A DNA stretch of 64,000 nt from Paludibacteraceae bacterium (GCA_024399495.1 JAKSNY010000005.1:1-64000), one strand, 5' to 3'. Positions 1 through 8,562 are shown, counted from the stretch's first letter. Notes: generated from the sequence alone by a model not told the origin. Numbers and translations are program-made.

Positions 1-18
1 TAATTTCGTTCTTGATTT

Positions 19-468
19 ATGTCTGACAAACTAACAAAAGAGCAGCGACACCATTGTATGGCAAGCATACATGGCAGTGCCACCAAACCTGAGATTAAGG
101 TCAGGAGGTGGCTGTGGCATGCCGGGTATAGATATAGGCTTAATGTAAAAAGTGTGCCTGGCAAGGCAGACATTGTGTTACGCAGATACCATACGGCAAT
201 CTTTGTTAACGGCTGTTTTTGGCATGGACACCAAGGATGCCCCAAATTCAAGATGCCTAAAACCCATGTGGAGTTTTGGGAGCGTAAAATTAAGCGTAAT
301 CAAGACCGCGATGCGGAACAATACAGACTGCTGACTGACGCAGGGTGGCACATCATAGTCCTTTGGGAGTGCCAGCTCTCACCTAAAAAATTTGAATCAA
401 CTATGCGGCAAGTGGATTTGCAGCTTAGCAAGTGGTTGCTGGAGGTGTATCAACAGGTGCAAAGATAA
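19..468 (+). CDS. vsr: Very short patch repair (Vsr) DNA mismatch endonuclease
   Basis: Nicks DNA 5' of a T:G mismatch made by deamination of 5-methylcytosine, starting very short patch repair. All 149 residues fit the family. D51 lies in PGKADIV at the position of the catalytic Asp of E. coli Vsr. The block NGCFWHGHQGCP carries the mismatch-intercalating F67-W68, the active-site H69, and zinc ligands C66, H71 and C74, with the last ligand C118 in VLWECQL. The motif EFWERKIKRNQDRD is also typical. Vsr genes normally sit beside a cytosine-5 methyltransferase. The first three bases of the window (taa) could be the stop codon of an upstream gene, so such a partner may lie just outside; that is inference. 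Confidence 0.95.
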   Translation: MSDKLTKEQRHHCMASIHGSATKPEIKVRRWLWHAGYRYRLNVKSVPGKADIVLRRYHTAIFVNGCFWHGHQGCPKFKMPKTHVEFWERKIKRNQDRDAEQYRLLTDAGWHIIVLWECQLSPKKFESTMRQVDLQLSKWLLEVYQQVQR

Positions 469-512
469 ATGCAGCCTGTCTCATAACTTGGGACAAGCCG
501 CATTTTTTATTT
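469..512. terminator. Bidirectional imperfect hairpin between vsr and the amylase gene
   Basis: An imperfect inverted repeat (TGCAGCCTGTC against GGACAAGCCGCA) right after the vsr stop is followed on the + strand by TTTTTT. It lies between two convergent genes and could serve both. Two stem mismatches make it only moderately convincing. Confidence 0.5.
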
Positions 513-531
513 AGATTATAACGGGGTAGTG

Positions 532-3096
532 TTACCGTCCGAAATGCAGGTACTTTTGACCTTTGTGCAAATATATACCCGGATGTACTGGATATTCCCA
601 ATGACGTCCTAACATATCGTGATACAGGTTATCTTGAGAGTCATCTGTTGTGGATTCTTGTTCTGATTCAGGAGTATCCTCGTAGATGTCTTCTGCTGCA
701 ACAGTTGGGCAAATCTCTGTAATTACAGTACTTGTAGGACCACTGCTGTTATACATATAGTGGTTCTTGTAATTCAAATCACTGGTTTGTTTGCTACCGT
801 CATTCCATATAATCTGTTTAGGTGTGCCATATTCCGCTGGAACTGTGAATTTGTAAACATTATTACCAAGGCTTGTGGCTGAAAGCCCGGGCCAATTTGT
901 TCCCTTTGTGCCGCCCCAGATATGCACTTTTATGCTCTTACCCCAATCATCAGGTTTGGTAAAGAATACAGCCATCTCATCTGTCGATGTCAGACAAGGC
1001 TCTGTCTCTGGTCCTGGTGGAACTGGGTCATCTTCAAGTTCCATCTCTGTGCCGTCCCAATTTTTAGGTGTGACACCACCTCTTGATGAACCATATAAGT
1101 AATAGGTGTCATTGCCTATCTTGCCAGGAGCAGGTGTCTTAGTGGTGGAAAGTACATATATACGCATATTGCCCTTGCCGTTACAAGATACTGAAAGGGT
1201 TCCGTTGGTTACTGTTTTAGTATCGCCTGTAATGGCGTCTTTATATGTTCCGTTCTCAATGCCAGAGAAACTTGCATTACCCGATATGGCTACAAGCACG
1301 TAAGAATCCACCTTGCTGTCTGTGTAGCGGCGTTTGAATGCGGCAACTGCACCATTTCTGTTGCAGCCTGTTACAGAGTATTGTCCTTTACGTAGGGCAG
1401 GAATCGCCTGACGAATCTTGTTCAGACGCATAAGGTGCTGTGACAGGTGCTGTGAAAGTGATGCCTCTGCGTTTGTACCTGCCTGTGCGGTGTACTCGCC
1501 AAAGTTTGAGGCTGTTACATTACCTTTCATATAGCCGCCAAAGTAGGCTCTACCTGTGTTGATAAGCGGTTCAAGAGCACCTTTGTCACAAATTTTACCT
1601 TTTTGGAACTGAACCTCTGAACCATAATATATACAAGGTATGCCACGATATGTAAACATCAAGTCCATATTCTCCGCCCAAGTATCCTCTGTTCCGTCAA
1701 AACGGGTGTCCTCATCGGGACCGTAGTCGTGGGAATCAACATAGACAACGTTAAATGTGGCATCGTTGTAGTATTGGTCTTGGTCTGGACGACCCATATT
1801 AAACGCTCCTTCAGCAGATTTGAATGTCCAGTGCATAGGGAAGTCAATTACATTCAAACCACTTGCCTTAGAGTAATCCGGTGCGTGATATGTGTTACCG
1901 TTAAGAAGAGCATTCTGCGATTTAGGACCTTTGAAATAGCCAAAGTCATCATCACCCTGAGCCCACGCTGAAATATGGTTTGTATGAGTCATGCACTCAT
2001 CACCCTCCATAGCCACTATGCTGTTCCAAGAGGCAGGGTCTGTATCCCACGCATAGTTCTTGCTCTCAGCCCAAGTATAGTAGAAAGGAGATAGGTTGTC
2101 GTGCTGACGATAGCAGATGTCACTGTTATAGCGTGCGCAAACCTCACCAAACATGAAGAATTTACTTGCAGCCTTACCACGTTTGTTAAAGGCGTCGGCA
2201 CCAAGTTGTGTGAATTGAGGAATAAAGTTCTTGTTAAATGCAAGACGTGCTATATGCCCCGATGTATCAATACGGAAACCGTCAACACCCATCTGAATAA
2301 ATGTGTTGTAACAGTTTACAAGATATTGTGACACTGCAGGGTTCTCTGTGTTAAGGTCAACGCAGTCACCTGCAATCTGAGCGAACCAACGAGTGGGGTC
2401 GTCCCAGTTGAAGTTAGCGAAGTGGTGCCAATAGTTATGTGAGTCATAGTTCTTTTTCTGTCCATTCTCATCATTTGAGTTCTTCATTTTTGAGAGACGT
2501 GCGGCATATTGTTTGCCTGGGTCTAATGACTCATAATTGTTTGGAAGCACACCGCCTTCACTTTGTGGAATACGTACCATACATTCCTCGGCACTTGACT
2601 GGTCTTTTGTCCAGTCTCGTTTGAACATAGGGCATAGGTTCGCTTCACCAAAGTTACCTGTGTGGTTAATTACAATGTCAAGAATAATCTTCATACCACG
2701 TGCGTGTGCGGCATCCACAACCTCCTTGAAGCCAACACCTGCTGATTCATAGCGGTGGTCAACTTTTGAGAAGTCTGATGCGTGATAGCCGTGGTAGTCA
2801 AGACCACTGGCATTCTCTACAATAGGAGTTACCCAAATGGCAGTGAATCCCAATGCCTTAATGTAGTCCATTTTTTCAATAAGACCTTTAAAATCTCCAC
2901 GCCACTCTGAGTCGCCCTCATTGTGTCCGTCCCAGCAGTGTACGTTGTTTGTCTTATCGCCGTCAAAGAATCGGGTGGTCATTACAAAATAGATAGACTC
3001 ATCACGGAAATCGGTACGGGAGTCAAATGTGGAGAACGTCTGTGCGTTCAACGCTATGCTTACAAGTAAGCATAGTGCAAGTAATAGTTTTTTCAT
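532..3096 (-). CDS. Secreted GH13 alpha-amylase with C-terminal starch-binding module
   Basis: An endo-acting alpha-1,4-glucan hydrolase, exported by an N-terminal signal peptide (residues 1-19, ending NAQ). The GH13 regions are in order: DIVINH (140-145), GFRIDT with nucleophile D277, FGEV with acid/base E318, and VDSHD with the third carboxylate D457. After the barrel and a beta domain, residues about 710-800 (VFFTKPDDWG, KVHIWGG, WPG, IIWNDG) look like a CBM26-type starch-binding module. The tail (YHDMLGRHWEYPVHPGIYLH...) resembles the short MLGR...GIYI-type end seen on exported Bacteroidales proteins and may be a degenerate sorting signal. At 854 residues it is longer than a bare amylase because of these modules. 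It is not in a Sus-type cluster here. A second GH13 enzyme lies at 58.5 kb. Confidence 0.92.
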   Translation of the reverse strand: MKKLLLALCLLVSIALNAQTFSTFDSRTDFRDESIYFVMTTRFFDGDKTNNVHCWDGHNEGDSEWRGDFKGLIEKMDYIKALGFTAIWVTPIVENASGLDYHGYHASDFSKVDHRYESAGVGFKEVVDAAHARGMKIILDIVINHTGNFGEANLCPMFKRDWTKDQSSAEECMVRIPQSEGGVLPNNYESLDPGKQYAARLSKMKNSNDENGQKKNYDSHNYWHHFANFNWDDPTRWFAQIAGDCVDLNTENPAVSQYLVNCYNTFIQMGVDGFRIDTSGHIARLAFNKNFIPQFTQLGADAFNKRGKAASKFFMFGEVCARYNSDICYRQHDNLSPFYYTWAESKNYAWDTDPASWNSIVAMEGDECMTHTNHISAWAQGDDDFGYFKGPKSQNALLNGNTYHAPDYSKASGLNVIDFPMHWTFKSAEGAFNMGRPDQDQYYNDATFNVVYVDSHDYGPDEDTRFDGTEDTWAENMDLMFTYRGIPCIYYGSEVQFQKGKICDKGALEPLINTGRAYFGGYMKGNVTASNFGEYTAQAGTNAEASLSQHLSQHLMRLNKIRQAIPALRKGQYSVTGCNRNGAVAAFKRRYTDSKVDSYVLVAISGNASFSGIENGTYKDAITGDTKTVTNGTLSVSCNGKGNMRIYVLSTTKTPAPGKIGNDTYYLYGSSRGGVTPKNWDGTEMELEDDPVPPGPETEPCLTSTDEMAVFFTKPDDWGKSIKVHIWGGTKGTNWPGLSATSLGNNVYKFTVPAEYGTPKQIIWNDGSKQTSDLNYKNHYMYNSSGPTSTVITEICPTVAAEDIYEDTPESEQESTTDDSQDNLYHDMLGRHWEYPVHPGIYLHKGQKYLHFGR

Positions 3097-3124
3097 ATAA
3101 ATAGTATTTTTAAGTGTTTATTTG

Positions 3125-3159
3125 AAAGACTAATGGCTGATTAACAGCCCTTAGTCTTT
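3125..3159. terminator. Strong hairpin between GGGtGRT gene and amylase gene
   Basis: The arms AAAGACTAATGGCTG and CAGCCCTTAGTCTTT pair with one mismatch around a 5-nt loop. It lies downstream of the GGGtGRT gene and just upstream of the amylase start, both on the minus strand. No good T-run follows on either strand, so it may be a processing or attenuation structure instead of a classical terminator. Confidence 0.5.
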
Positions 3160-3236
3160 GTTGGTGAGATTACCTTCGGTCAGCAAGCAGTCTTCGCATA
3201 CACTCAGACTGTTTACAGACCGTTAGGTAATGACGT

Positions 3237-4247
3237 TTATTTGCTAAGTGCAAGGGCTACGTTTACGGCACATGCCACTGTGCAACCTACCATTGGGTTG
3301 TTACCTATGCCAAGGAATCCCATCATCTCTACGTGAGCAGGAACTGATGAAGAACCGGCAAATTGGGCATCGGAGTGCATACGACCAAGAGTATCGGTCA
3401 TACCGTAAGATGCAGGACCTGCAGCCATATTATCCGGGTGCAATGTACGGCCTGTACCACCACCGGAGGCAACTGAGAAATAAGGCTTACCTGCAAGGAT
3501 ACGCTCTTTCTTATATGTACCTGCTACAGGGTGCTGGAAACGTGTAGGGTTGGTTGAGTTACCTGTTATGGAAACATCAACATTCTCTTTCCAAAGAATG
3601 GCAACACCCTCACGAACATCATCTGCACCATAGCATTTAACCTTGGCACGTGGTCCATCGCTGTAGGCTTTCTCCTTAATTACATTAAGTTTGCCTGTAA
3701 AGTAATCAAACTCTGTTTGTACGTATGTGAAACCGTTTATACGGCTTATAATCATAGCGGCATCTTTTCCAAGTCCGTTAAGAATGCAACGCAATGGGTT
3801 CTTACGAACCTTGTTTGCCATCTCTGCAATCTTGATGGCACCCTCTGCCGCTGCAAATGACTCATGACCTGCAAGGAATGCAAAGCATTGTGTCTCTTCA
3901 CGTAGCAGACGAGCGGCAAGGTTACCGTGACCAAGACCTACCTTACGGTCATCAGCAACTGAGCCAGGGATACAGAATGCCTGTAGTCCTATACCTATTG
4001 CTTCTGCTGCATCGGCGGCGTTTTTGCAACCTTTCTTAAGTGCTATGGCTGAACCTACTACGTAAGCCCATTTAGCGTTCTCAAAGCAAATCATCTGTGT
4101 CTCTTCACAGGTCTTGTAAGGGTCAAGCCCTGCTTTCTCACAAATCTCATTTGCCTCTTCTATACTATTGATTCCGTTCTCTTTAAGTGCTGCAAGAATT
4201 TGTTTCTCACGGCGGTCTTGACTTTCAAATTTTACTTCTCTAATCAT
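3237..4247 (-). CDS. GGGtGRT family protein (function unknown)
   Basis: I recognise the family by its naming motif, SVASGGGTGRTLHPDN near residues 277-292. Biochemical function is not established to my knowledge. The protein has 336 residues if translation starts at MIREVKFE. An upstream in-frame start would overlap the preceding gene, and the chosen ATG has a clear AAGGAGGA Shine-Dalgarno 8 nt upstream (about 4250-4258), which is unusual in this phylum. Several Cys residues are scattered (for example CEKAG, CEETQ, CFENA, CYGADD, VGCTVACAV), and the C-terminal part has a hydrophobic glycine-rich stretch. It directly follows a NifU-like gene (13-nt gap), so the two are surely co-transcribed. 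A role with an Fe-S scaffold is inferred only from that pairing. Confidence 0.85.
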   Translation of the reverse strand: MIREVKFESQDRREKQILAALKENGINSIEEANEICEKAGLDPYKTCEETQMICFENAKWAYVVGSAIALKKGCKNAADAAEAIGIGLQAFCIPGSVADDRKVGLGHGNLAARLLREETQCFAFLAGHESFAAAEGAIKIAEMANKVRKNPLRCILNGLGKDAAMIISRINGFTYVQTEFDYFTGKLNVIKEKAYSDGPRAKVKCYGADDVREGVAILWKENVDVSITGNSTNPTRFQHPVAGTYKKERILAGKPYFSVASGGGTGRTLHPDNMAAGPASYGMTDTLGRMHSDAQFAGSSSVPAHVEMMGFLGIGNNPMVGCTVACAVNVALALSK

Positions 4248-4260
4248 GGCTGTGTCCTCC

Positions 4261-4962
4261 TTATTCTTTACGTGGGTCAATAGATTTAACTGCACCTTGC
4301 TCTTTCTTAGTACGTCCGTAAGTTCCGGTTACGCTCTTAAGAGCCTCATCGGCGGGAACACCTTTCTTAATGGCATCCATAAATTTGCCAAGGTGTACAA
4401 ACTCATAACCGCAAACCTCATCGTCAGCATCAAGGAACATCTTGGTAATGTAACCTTCTGTAAGCTGTAGGTAACGTGGACCTTTAAGTTTAGTGCTGTA
4501 AAGTGTACCTGTCTGGCTTATGAAACCTTTACCAAGGTCTTCAAGACCTGCACCAACTGTAAGACCACCCTCTGAGAATGCAGACTGTGTACGTCCGTAA
4601 ACTATCTGAAGGAATAGCTCACGCATTGCGGTGTTGATGGCATCGCAAACAAGGTCTGTGTTAAGAGCCTCAAGAAGAGTCTTTCCAGGAAGAATCTCAG
4701 ATGCCATAGCGGCAGAGTGTGTCATACCAGAGCAACCTATAGTCTCTACAAGTGCCTCTTGTATAATACCTTCCTTTACGTTAAGTGTTAATTTACATGC
4801 ACCCTGCTGAGGAGCGCACCAACCAATACCGTGTGTCAAGCCTGAGATGTCTTTAATCTCTTTTGCCTTCACCCATTTACCCTCTTCAGGTATTGGGGCT
4901 GGTCCGTGGTTAGGACCTTTTTTTACGACACACATGTTTTCTACTTCATGTGAATAAACCAT
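4261..4962 (-). CDS. NifU-like iron-sulfur cluster assembly scaffold protein
   Basis: A 233-residue relative of the NifU/IscU N-terminal scaffold domain. The segment ALVETIGCSGMTHSAAMASEIL keeps the GC-rich loop and helix of that fold, with Cys also in GIGWCAPQQGACKL and LVCDAI. It is longer than IscU (about 130 aa), with an N-terminal extension and a C-terminal part rich in Gly and Thr. In Bacteroidales this variant is found with the GGGtGRT protein, as here. The classic IscU Cys spacing is not obvious, so it may not be a housekeeping scaffold. It is the first gene of the two-gene operon, with its own promoter upstream. Confidence 0.75.
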   Translation of the reverse strand: MVYSHEVENMCVVKKGPNHGPAPIPEEGKWVKAKEIKDISGLTHGIGWCAPQQGACKLTLNVKEGIIQEALVETIGCSGMTHSAAMASEILPGKTLLEALNTDLVCDAINTAMRELFLQIVYGRTQSAFSEGGLTVGAGLEDLGKGFISQTGTLYSTKLKGPRYLQLTEGYITKMFLDADDEVCGYEFVHLGKFMDAIKKGVPADEALKSVTGTYGRTKKEQGAVKSIDPRKE

Positions 4963-5005
4963 AATAAAAATTTTATATTAGATTAGATAATATTTTTTCA
5001 ACCCA

Positions 5006-5036
5006 CAAAGATACAATTTAAAATTTTAATTTGCAA
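5006..5036 (-). promoter_or_regulatory. Bacteroidota-type promoter of the NifU-like/GGGtGRT operon
   Basis: On the minus strand, TATCTTTG (5006-5013) matches the -7 consensus TAnnTTTG, and a TTG (5034-5036) lies 20 nt upstream as the -33 element. The -33 part overlaps the end of the DUF5683 gene. Confidence 0.65.
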
Positions 5037-5779
5037 CCCATACCTACAGATGTTGATAACTCATTATGTATGCTTGGTGGAATCACTGTTGGACCTATAT
5101 GCATAGATAGGTTAGGGCTTACATCGTAATCACGGAGTTGTGCATCAACATACGAGTCTATTAAAGAGAGCATATACAGTACTGCAATCCCTATGATGCT
5201 TAAATCCCTATTCCTTTGGTAACCCTCCATCTTATTTCTAAAGGTTCTTTTGTAATAATCTATGTTTGAACTGTTTAATTTTACACCTGGAGGCAATATT
5301 CTTTCATAGTAGTTGGCATTTGGGTCGGAACTGCATAAATCGGTGTATGCTTTTCTGTAATCAACGTACATTTGATTGTTCCACGATACAGCGTAGCCCA
5401 AGCCTGCAAAACCTCCGTAGATAATAGGCAATTTCCAGTATTGGCGGTTGTATATCTGCCCTGCACCAGGGAATAGGGCTGCAATCCACGCTGCCATGGC
5501 GGGCTTTGGAATCCTGTTCAGTTTTTCGTAATGCATTTTTTGACGCTCGTTATCAGCCATATATGCAGCCAATGATGCAGAATCCATATCAAAAGTCTGC
5601 GGTTTTAATTTGAATTTTTTAGATACAACATTCTCCCATTGAGGCTCGTTAATATCAATGTTTATGGTGTTGACATTGGTGCCTGACATTCTTAAAGCCC
5701 TTGACACTTCATTGTTTTGGGCAATTGCATATATCGGGGCTAAAATAGATAACAATATGAAAACTTGATATTTACGCAT
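5018..5779 (-). CDS. DUF5683 membrane protein
   Basis: A 253-residue exported or membrane protein with an N-terminal signal sequence (MRKYQVFILLSILAPIYAIAQ). The core matches DUF5683: AAWIAALFPGAGQIYNRQYW, a hydrophobic segment LPIIYGGFAGLGYAVSW, and a second one LSIIGIAVLYMLSLIDSYVDA, ending in a beta-rich tail. Its start codon overlaps the parB stop (TAATG), so it is translated as the third gene of the parA-parB unit, a common arrangement in this order. The function is unknown; the link to parAB suggests only an envelope or division role. Confidence 0.85.
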   Translation of the reverse strand: MRKYQVFILLSILAPIYAIAQNNEVSRALRMSGTNVNTINIDINEPQWENVVSKKFKLKPQTFDMDSASLAAYMADNERQKMHYEKLNRIPKPAMAAWIAALFPGAGQIYNRQYWKLPIIYGGFAGLGYAVSWNNQMYVDYRKAYTDLCSSDPNANYYERILPPGVKLNSSNIDYYKRTFRNKMEGYQRNRDLSIIGIAVLYMLSLIDSYVDAQLRDYDVSPNLSMHIGPTVIPPSIHNELSTSVGMGCKLKF

Positions 5780-6636
5780 TATAATCTATCAAGAATTGAC
5801 ATTATGGACTCTAATTGGTCGTCGTTTTTAAAATTCAAGGTTATTTTGCCGCTTCCCTGGTCGCTACGGCTTATCTTTACATTAGAGTTGAATAGCGATG
5901 ATAACTTTTTGCAAAGTGGTTCATACACAGAGATATCCTCTTTTTTTGATCCTTTGGGCTTGTTTCCGTTACCCGATGCCAACTCTTCTAACTTACGCAC
6001 TGAATAGCCGTGTTTTAAGGTGTCTTCATAAAGTTTAATCATAGTGGCAGGGTCATCTATGGAGACCAATGCACGTGCATGCCCCATATCTATTTTGCCG
6101 GCTTTAAGTCCAAGCTGAATCTCTGCAGGCAGTTTAAGCAGTCTGAGGTAATTTGTTACTGTGGCACGCTTTTTCCCAACCCTTTCTCCAAGTTTCTCCT
6201 GTGTAAACTTATAGTCATCTATAAGACGCTGATAAGAGAGGGCAATCTCTATGGCGTTTAGGTCTTCACGTTGGATATTCTCCACCAGAGCCATCTCCAT
6301 AAGAGCCTCGTCATCAACTGTTTTTATATAGGCTGGAATGGTTGTAAGCCCTGCCATTTTGGAGGCACGGCAACGCCTCTCGCCAGATATTATCTGATAT
6401 TTGCCTTTGGCTATCTCTCTTAGTGTAACAGGCTGTACCACACCAAGTTCCTTGATAGATGCGGCAAGTTCTGACAGAGCCTCCTCATCAAAATTCTTTC
6501 TTGGCTGGTTAGGATTTGCCTCTATATCAGACAGTGCAACCTCACTGATTTGTGAAGAGCCGCCTGTCTGTACATCATCCAGTTGTATTAACGCTCCAAG
6601 TCCGCGTCCAAGTGCATTTTTTTTAGGTGCAGCCAT
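5779..6636 (-). CDS. parB: Chromosome partitioning protein ParB/Spo0J
   Basis: A parS-binding CTPase that loads onto DNA and works with ParA in origin segregation. In order the 285 residues hold: an N-terminal leader MAAPKKNALGRGLGALI; the ParB/Srx CTP-binding domain with NPNQPRKNFDEEALSELAASI (about 40-60) and ISGERRCRASKMAG (about 86-100) including the GERR motif; the helix-turn-helix domain (LVENIQREDLNAIEIA, KRATVTNYLRLLKLP); and a C-terminal dimer domain. It lies 3 nt after parA. I found no clear parS consensus in the window. Confidence 0.95.
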   Translation of the reverse strand: MAAPKKNALGRGLGALIQLDDVQTGGSSQISEVALSDIEANPNQPRKNFDEEALSELAASIKELGVVQPVTLREIAKGKYQIISGERRCRASKMAGLTTIPAYIKTVDDEALMEMALVENIQREDLNAIEIALSYQRLIDDYKFTQEKLGERVGKKRATVTNYLRLLKLPAEIQLGLKAGKIDMGHARALVSIDDPATMIKLYEDTLKHGYSVRKLEELASGNGNKPKGSKKEDISVYEPLCKKLSSLFNSNVKISRSDQGSGKITLNFKNDDQLESIMSILDRL

Positions 6637-6639
6637 AGT

Positions 6640-7398
6640 CTATTTCTTAATGATTTCTTGTGCTAACTGTAAATAATTCTGAGACCCACGAGAGTCCGCA
6701 TCGTAGAGAATAACCGGAATGCCATGGCTAGGTGATTCACTGAGTTTTATATTACGCTGAATTACAGTCTCAAACACCATATCCCCAAAATACTGTTTCA
6801 CCTCTTTATATACTTGGTTTGCAAGTTTAAGTCTGGCATCAAACATAGTCAGCAGAAAACCCTCTATCTCAAGCGACGGGTTAAGCCTGCCCTTAATTAT
6901 CTTAATGGTATTCAGTAGTTTACTGATACCCTCCAATGCGTAATACTCTGCCTGTACAGGTATAATTACGCTATCGGCGGCAGTAAGGCAGTTAATGGTT
7001 ATTAAGCCCAGCGATGGGGAACAGTCTATAAGAATGTAGTCATAATCACCCTTTATAGGCTCCAATAGGTTCTTTAGAAGGTGCTCACGGTCTTCAAGTT
7101 TAAGCATCTCCACCTCTGCCCCCACCAAATCTATATGCGATGGCAACACCTCTAACTTGTCAATCTCTGTTTTCTGAATTGCGTCTATTGCTTTTTCTCC
7201 GTTTATAAGGCATTCATAAATAGTTGTATCCAAATTAGTTACATCTATATTCAGACCCGATGATGCGTTTGCCTGAGGGTCTGCGTCAACCAGTAGCACC
7301 TTTTTCTCCAGCACAGATAGCGATGCCGCCAAGTTTATGGCTGTGGTGGTCTTGCCTACACCGCCTTTCTGATTTGCTATTGCAATAATCTTTCCCAT
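6640..7398 (-). CDS. parA: Chromosome partitioning ATPase ParA/Soj
   Basis: A deviant Walker-A ATPase of the MinD/ParA family that drives segregation of ParB-bound origins. The start MGKIIAIANQKGG is chosen over an upstream in-frame ATG because the family begins here, giving 252 residues. The deviant Walker A KGGVGKTTTAINLA is at 11-24, Walker A' VDADPQANAS around 38-47, and Walker B YILIDCSPSLGL around 110-120. It is first in the parA-parB-DUF5683 operon and divergent from pheS. Confidence 0.96.
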   Translation of the reverse strand: MGKIIAIANQKGGVGKTTTAINLAASLSVLEKKVLLVDADPQANASSGLNIDVTNLDTTIYECLINGEKAIDAIQKTEIDKLEVLPSHIDLVGAEVEMLKLEDREHLLKNLLEPIKGDYDYILIDCSPSLGLITINCLTAADSVIIPVQAEYYALEGISKLLNTIKIIKGRLNPSLEIEGFLLTMFDARLKLANQVYKEVKQYFGDMVFETVIQRNIKLSESPSHGIPVILYDADSRGSQNYLQLAQEIIKK

Positions 7399-7423
7399 AT
7401 TAAGGCATTTTATAATTAGTCTG

Positions 7424-7431
7424 CAAATATA
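7424..7431 (-). promoter_or_regulatory. -7 element upstream of parA
   Basis: On the minus strand TATATTTG matches TAnnTTTG, 26 nt upstream of the parA start. No convincing -33 TTTG at the right spacing is visible. Confidence 0.45.
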
Positions 7432-7460
7432 ATAACTTTTAACGAATAAATAAGCAGATG

Positions 7461-7491
7461 TTGAATAGTTGTTAAAAAGTTTGTATCTTTG
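7461..7491 (+). promoter_or_regulatory. Promoter of the pheS-lon operon
   Basis: TTG at 7461-7463, a 20-nt spacer, and TATCTTTG at 7484-7491 fit the Bacteroidota -33/-7 pattern. The predicted leader then runs straight into the TTGAAAG heptamer array before pheS. Confidence 0.65.
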
Positions 7492-7503
7492 CAACACAAA
7501 AAA

Positions 7504-7531
7504 TTGAAAGTTGAAAATTGAAAGTTGAAAA
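7504..7531 (+). repeat. Heptamer array (TTGAAAG/TTGAAAA), 4 units, 28 nt
   Basis: Four 7-nt units alternate TTGAAAG and TTGAAAA and end 14 nt before the pheS ATG. The last unit contains an in-frame TTG (7525) that a gene caller can take as a start. It is the reverse complement of the CAACTTT family seen at 17133 and 28690. Confidence 0.85.
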
Positions 7532-7545
7532 TTATAAAAAAAATT

Positions 7546-8562
7546 ATGAAGTATAGAATACAGGCATTATTGCAGGAAGTGCAGAATCTGACTGCCTCAA
7601 ATAAAGAGGAAGTTGAGCAGTTGCGTTTAAAATATTTGAGCAAGAAGGGAGAGATTTCACAGTTGTTCTCAGATTTCAGAAATGTTGCAGGCGATGAGAA
7701 ACGCATAGTGGGGCAGATGCTTAATGAGCTAAAGAATACAGCCCAAGACAAACTCAATGAGATGAAAGATGCGTTTGATAATCAAGCAGGTGCAGACGCA
7801 CTTGATTTGTCACGTTCACAGAGCCCCATAGAGTTTGGTACACGTCATCCGCTGTCAATAGTGAAGAATGAAATCATAGACATTTTCTCACGTCTTGGCT
7901 TTACAGTGGCGGAAGGGCCTGAGATAGAGGACGATTGGCATGTGTTTGGGGCATTGAATTTTCCGCCTGAGCACCCTGCACGTGATATGCAGGATACATT
8001 TTTTATAGAGAAGAACCCCGATGTACTGCTTCGTACACATACATCAAGTGTGCAGTCTCATGTAATGACTACACAGAAGCCGCCTATCCGTGTGCTTTGC
8101 CCAGGCAGAGTATATAGAAATGAGGCTATATCTTACCGTGCCCACTGTTTCTTCCATCAGGTGGAAGGACTTTACATAGATAAGAACGTATCGTTTGCAG
8201 ACTTGAAGCAGGCTTTGCTTTATTTTGCAAAAGAGATGTTTGGTGAGAACACGCAGATAAGGTTGCGTCCTTCATACTTCCCGTTCACAGAGCCAAGTGC
8301 AGAGATGGATATATCTTGTGACCTATGCGGAGGCAAGGGTTGCAATTTCTGCAAACATACAGGTTGGGTTGAGATTCTTGGTTGCGGTATGGTTGACCCT
8401 GCCGTGCTTGAAGCCTGCGGTATAGATTCCAAGGTTTATTCAGGATATGCGTTTGGTATGGGAGTGGAGCGTATCGCTAATCTGAAATTCCGTTGTAAGG
8501 ACCTTAGAATGTTCTCTGAGAACGATTTGCGGTTCCTAAAACAGTTTGATTCTGCAATGTAA
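7546..8562 (+). CDS. pheS: Phenylalanyl-tRNA synthetase alpha subunit
   Basis: The catalytic subunit of the alpha2beta2 PheRS that charges tRNA-Phe. The ATG at 7546 (MKYRIQALLQEVQ) is preferred over an upstream TTG in a repeat, giving 338 residues, the normal size. An N-terminal coiled-coil region (about 1-85) is followed by the class II aminoacylation core: FTVAEGPEIEDDWHVFGALNFPPEHPARD, then motif 2 GRVYRNEAISYRAHCFFHQVEG, and motif 3 GYAFGMGVERIANLKF near the C-terminus. A CxxC...CxxC cluster (DLCGGKGCNFCKHTG) lies before motif 3. pheT is not adjacent. The stop overlaps the lon start (TAATG). Confidence 0.97.
   Translation: MKYRIQALLQEVQNLTASNKEEVEQLRLKYLSKKGEISQLFSDFRNVAGDEKRIVGQMLNELKNTAQDKLNEMKDAFDNQAGADALDLSRSQSPIEFGTRHPLSIVKNEIIDIFSRLGFTVAEGPEIEDDWHVFGALNFPPEHPARDMQDTFFIEKNPDVLLRTHTSSVQSHVMTTQKPPIRVLCPGRVYRNEAISYRAHCFFHQVEGLYIDKNVSFADLKQALLYFAKEMFGENTQIRLRPSYFPFTEPSAEMDISCDLCGGKGCNFCKHTGWVEILGCGMVDPAVLEACGIDSKVYSGYAFGMGVERIANLKFRCKDLRMFSENDLRFLKQFDSAM

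Noticed and set aside
19-468. Vsr as part of a visible restriction-modification system
   Set aside because: No methyltransferase or restriction gene is inside the window; only an upstream partner outside it can be guessed.
2016-2243. Small ORFs antisense to or overlapping the amylase, lon, topB and others
   Set aside because: They are shadows of well-supported genes in other frames with no independent motifs, promoters or plausible starts.
7399-7497. 33-residue extension of ParA
   Set aside because: The extension contains no family similarity and overlaps promoter sequence; ParA proteins begin just before the Walker motif.
5006-7500. Replication origin near parAB
   Set aside because: I saw no dnaA, DnaA-box cluster or parS site, and in this phylum parAB position alone is not evidence of oriC.
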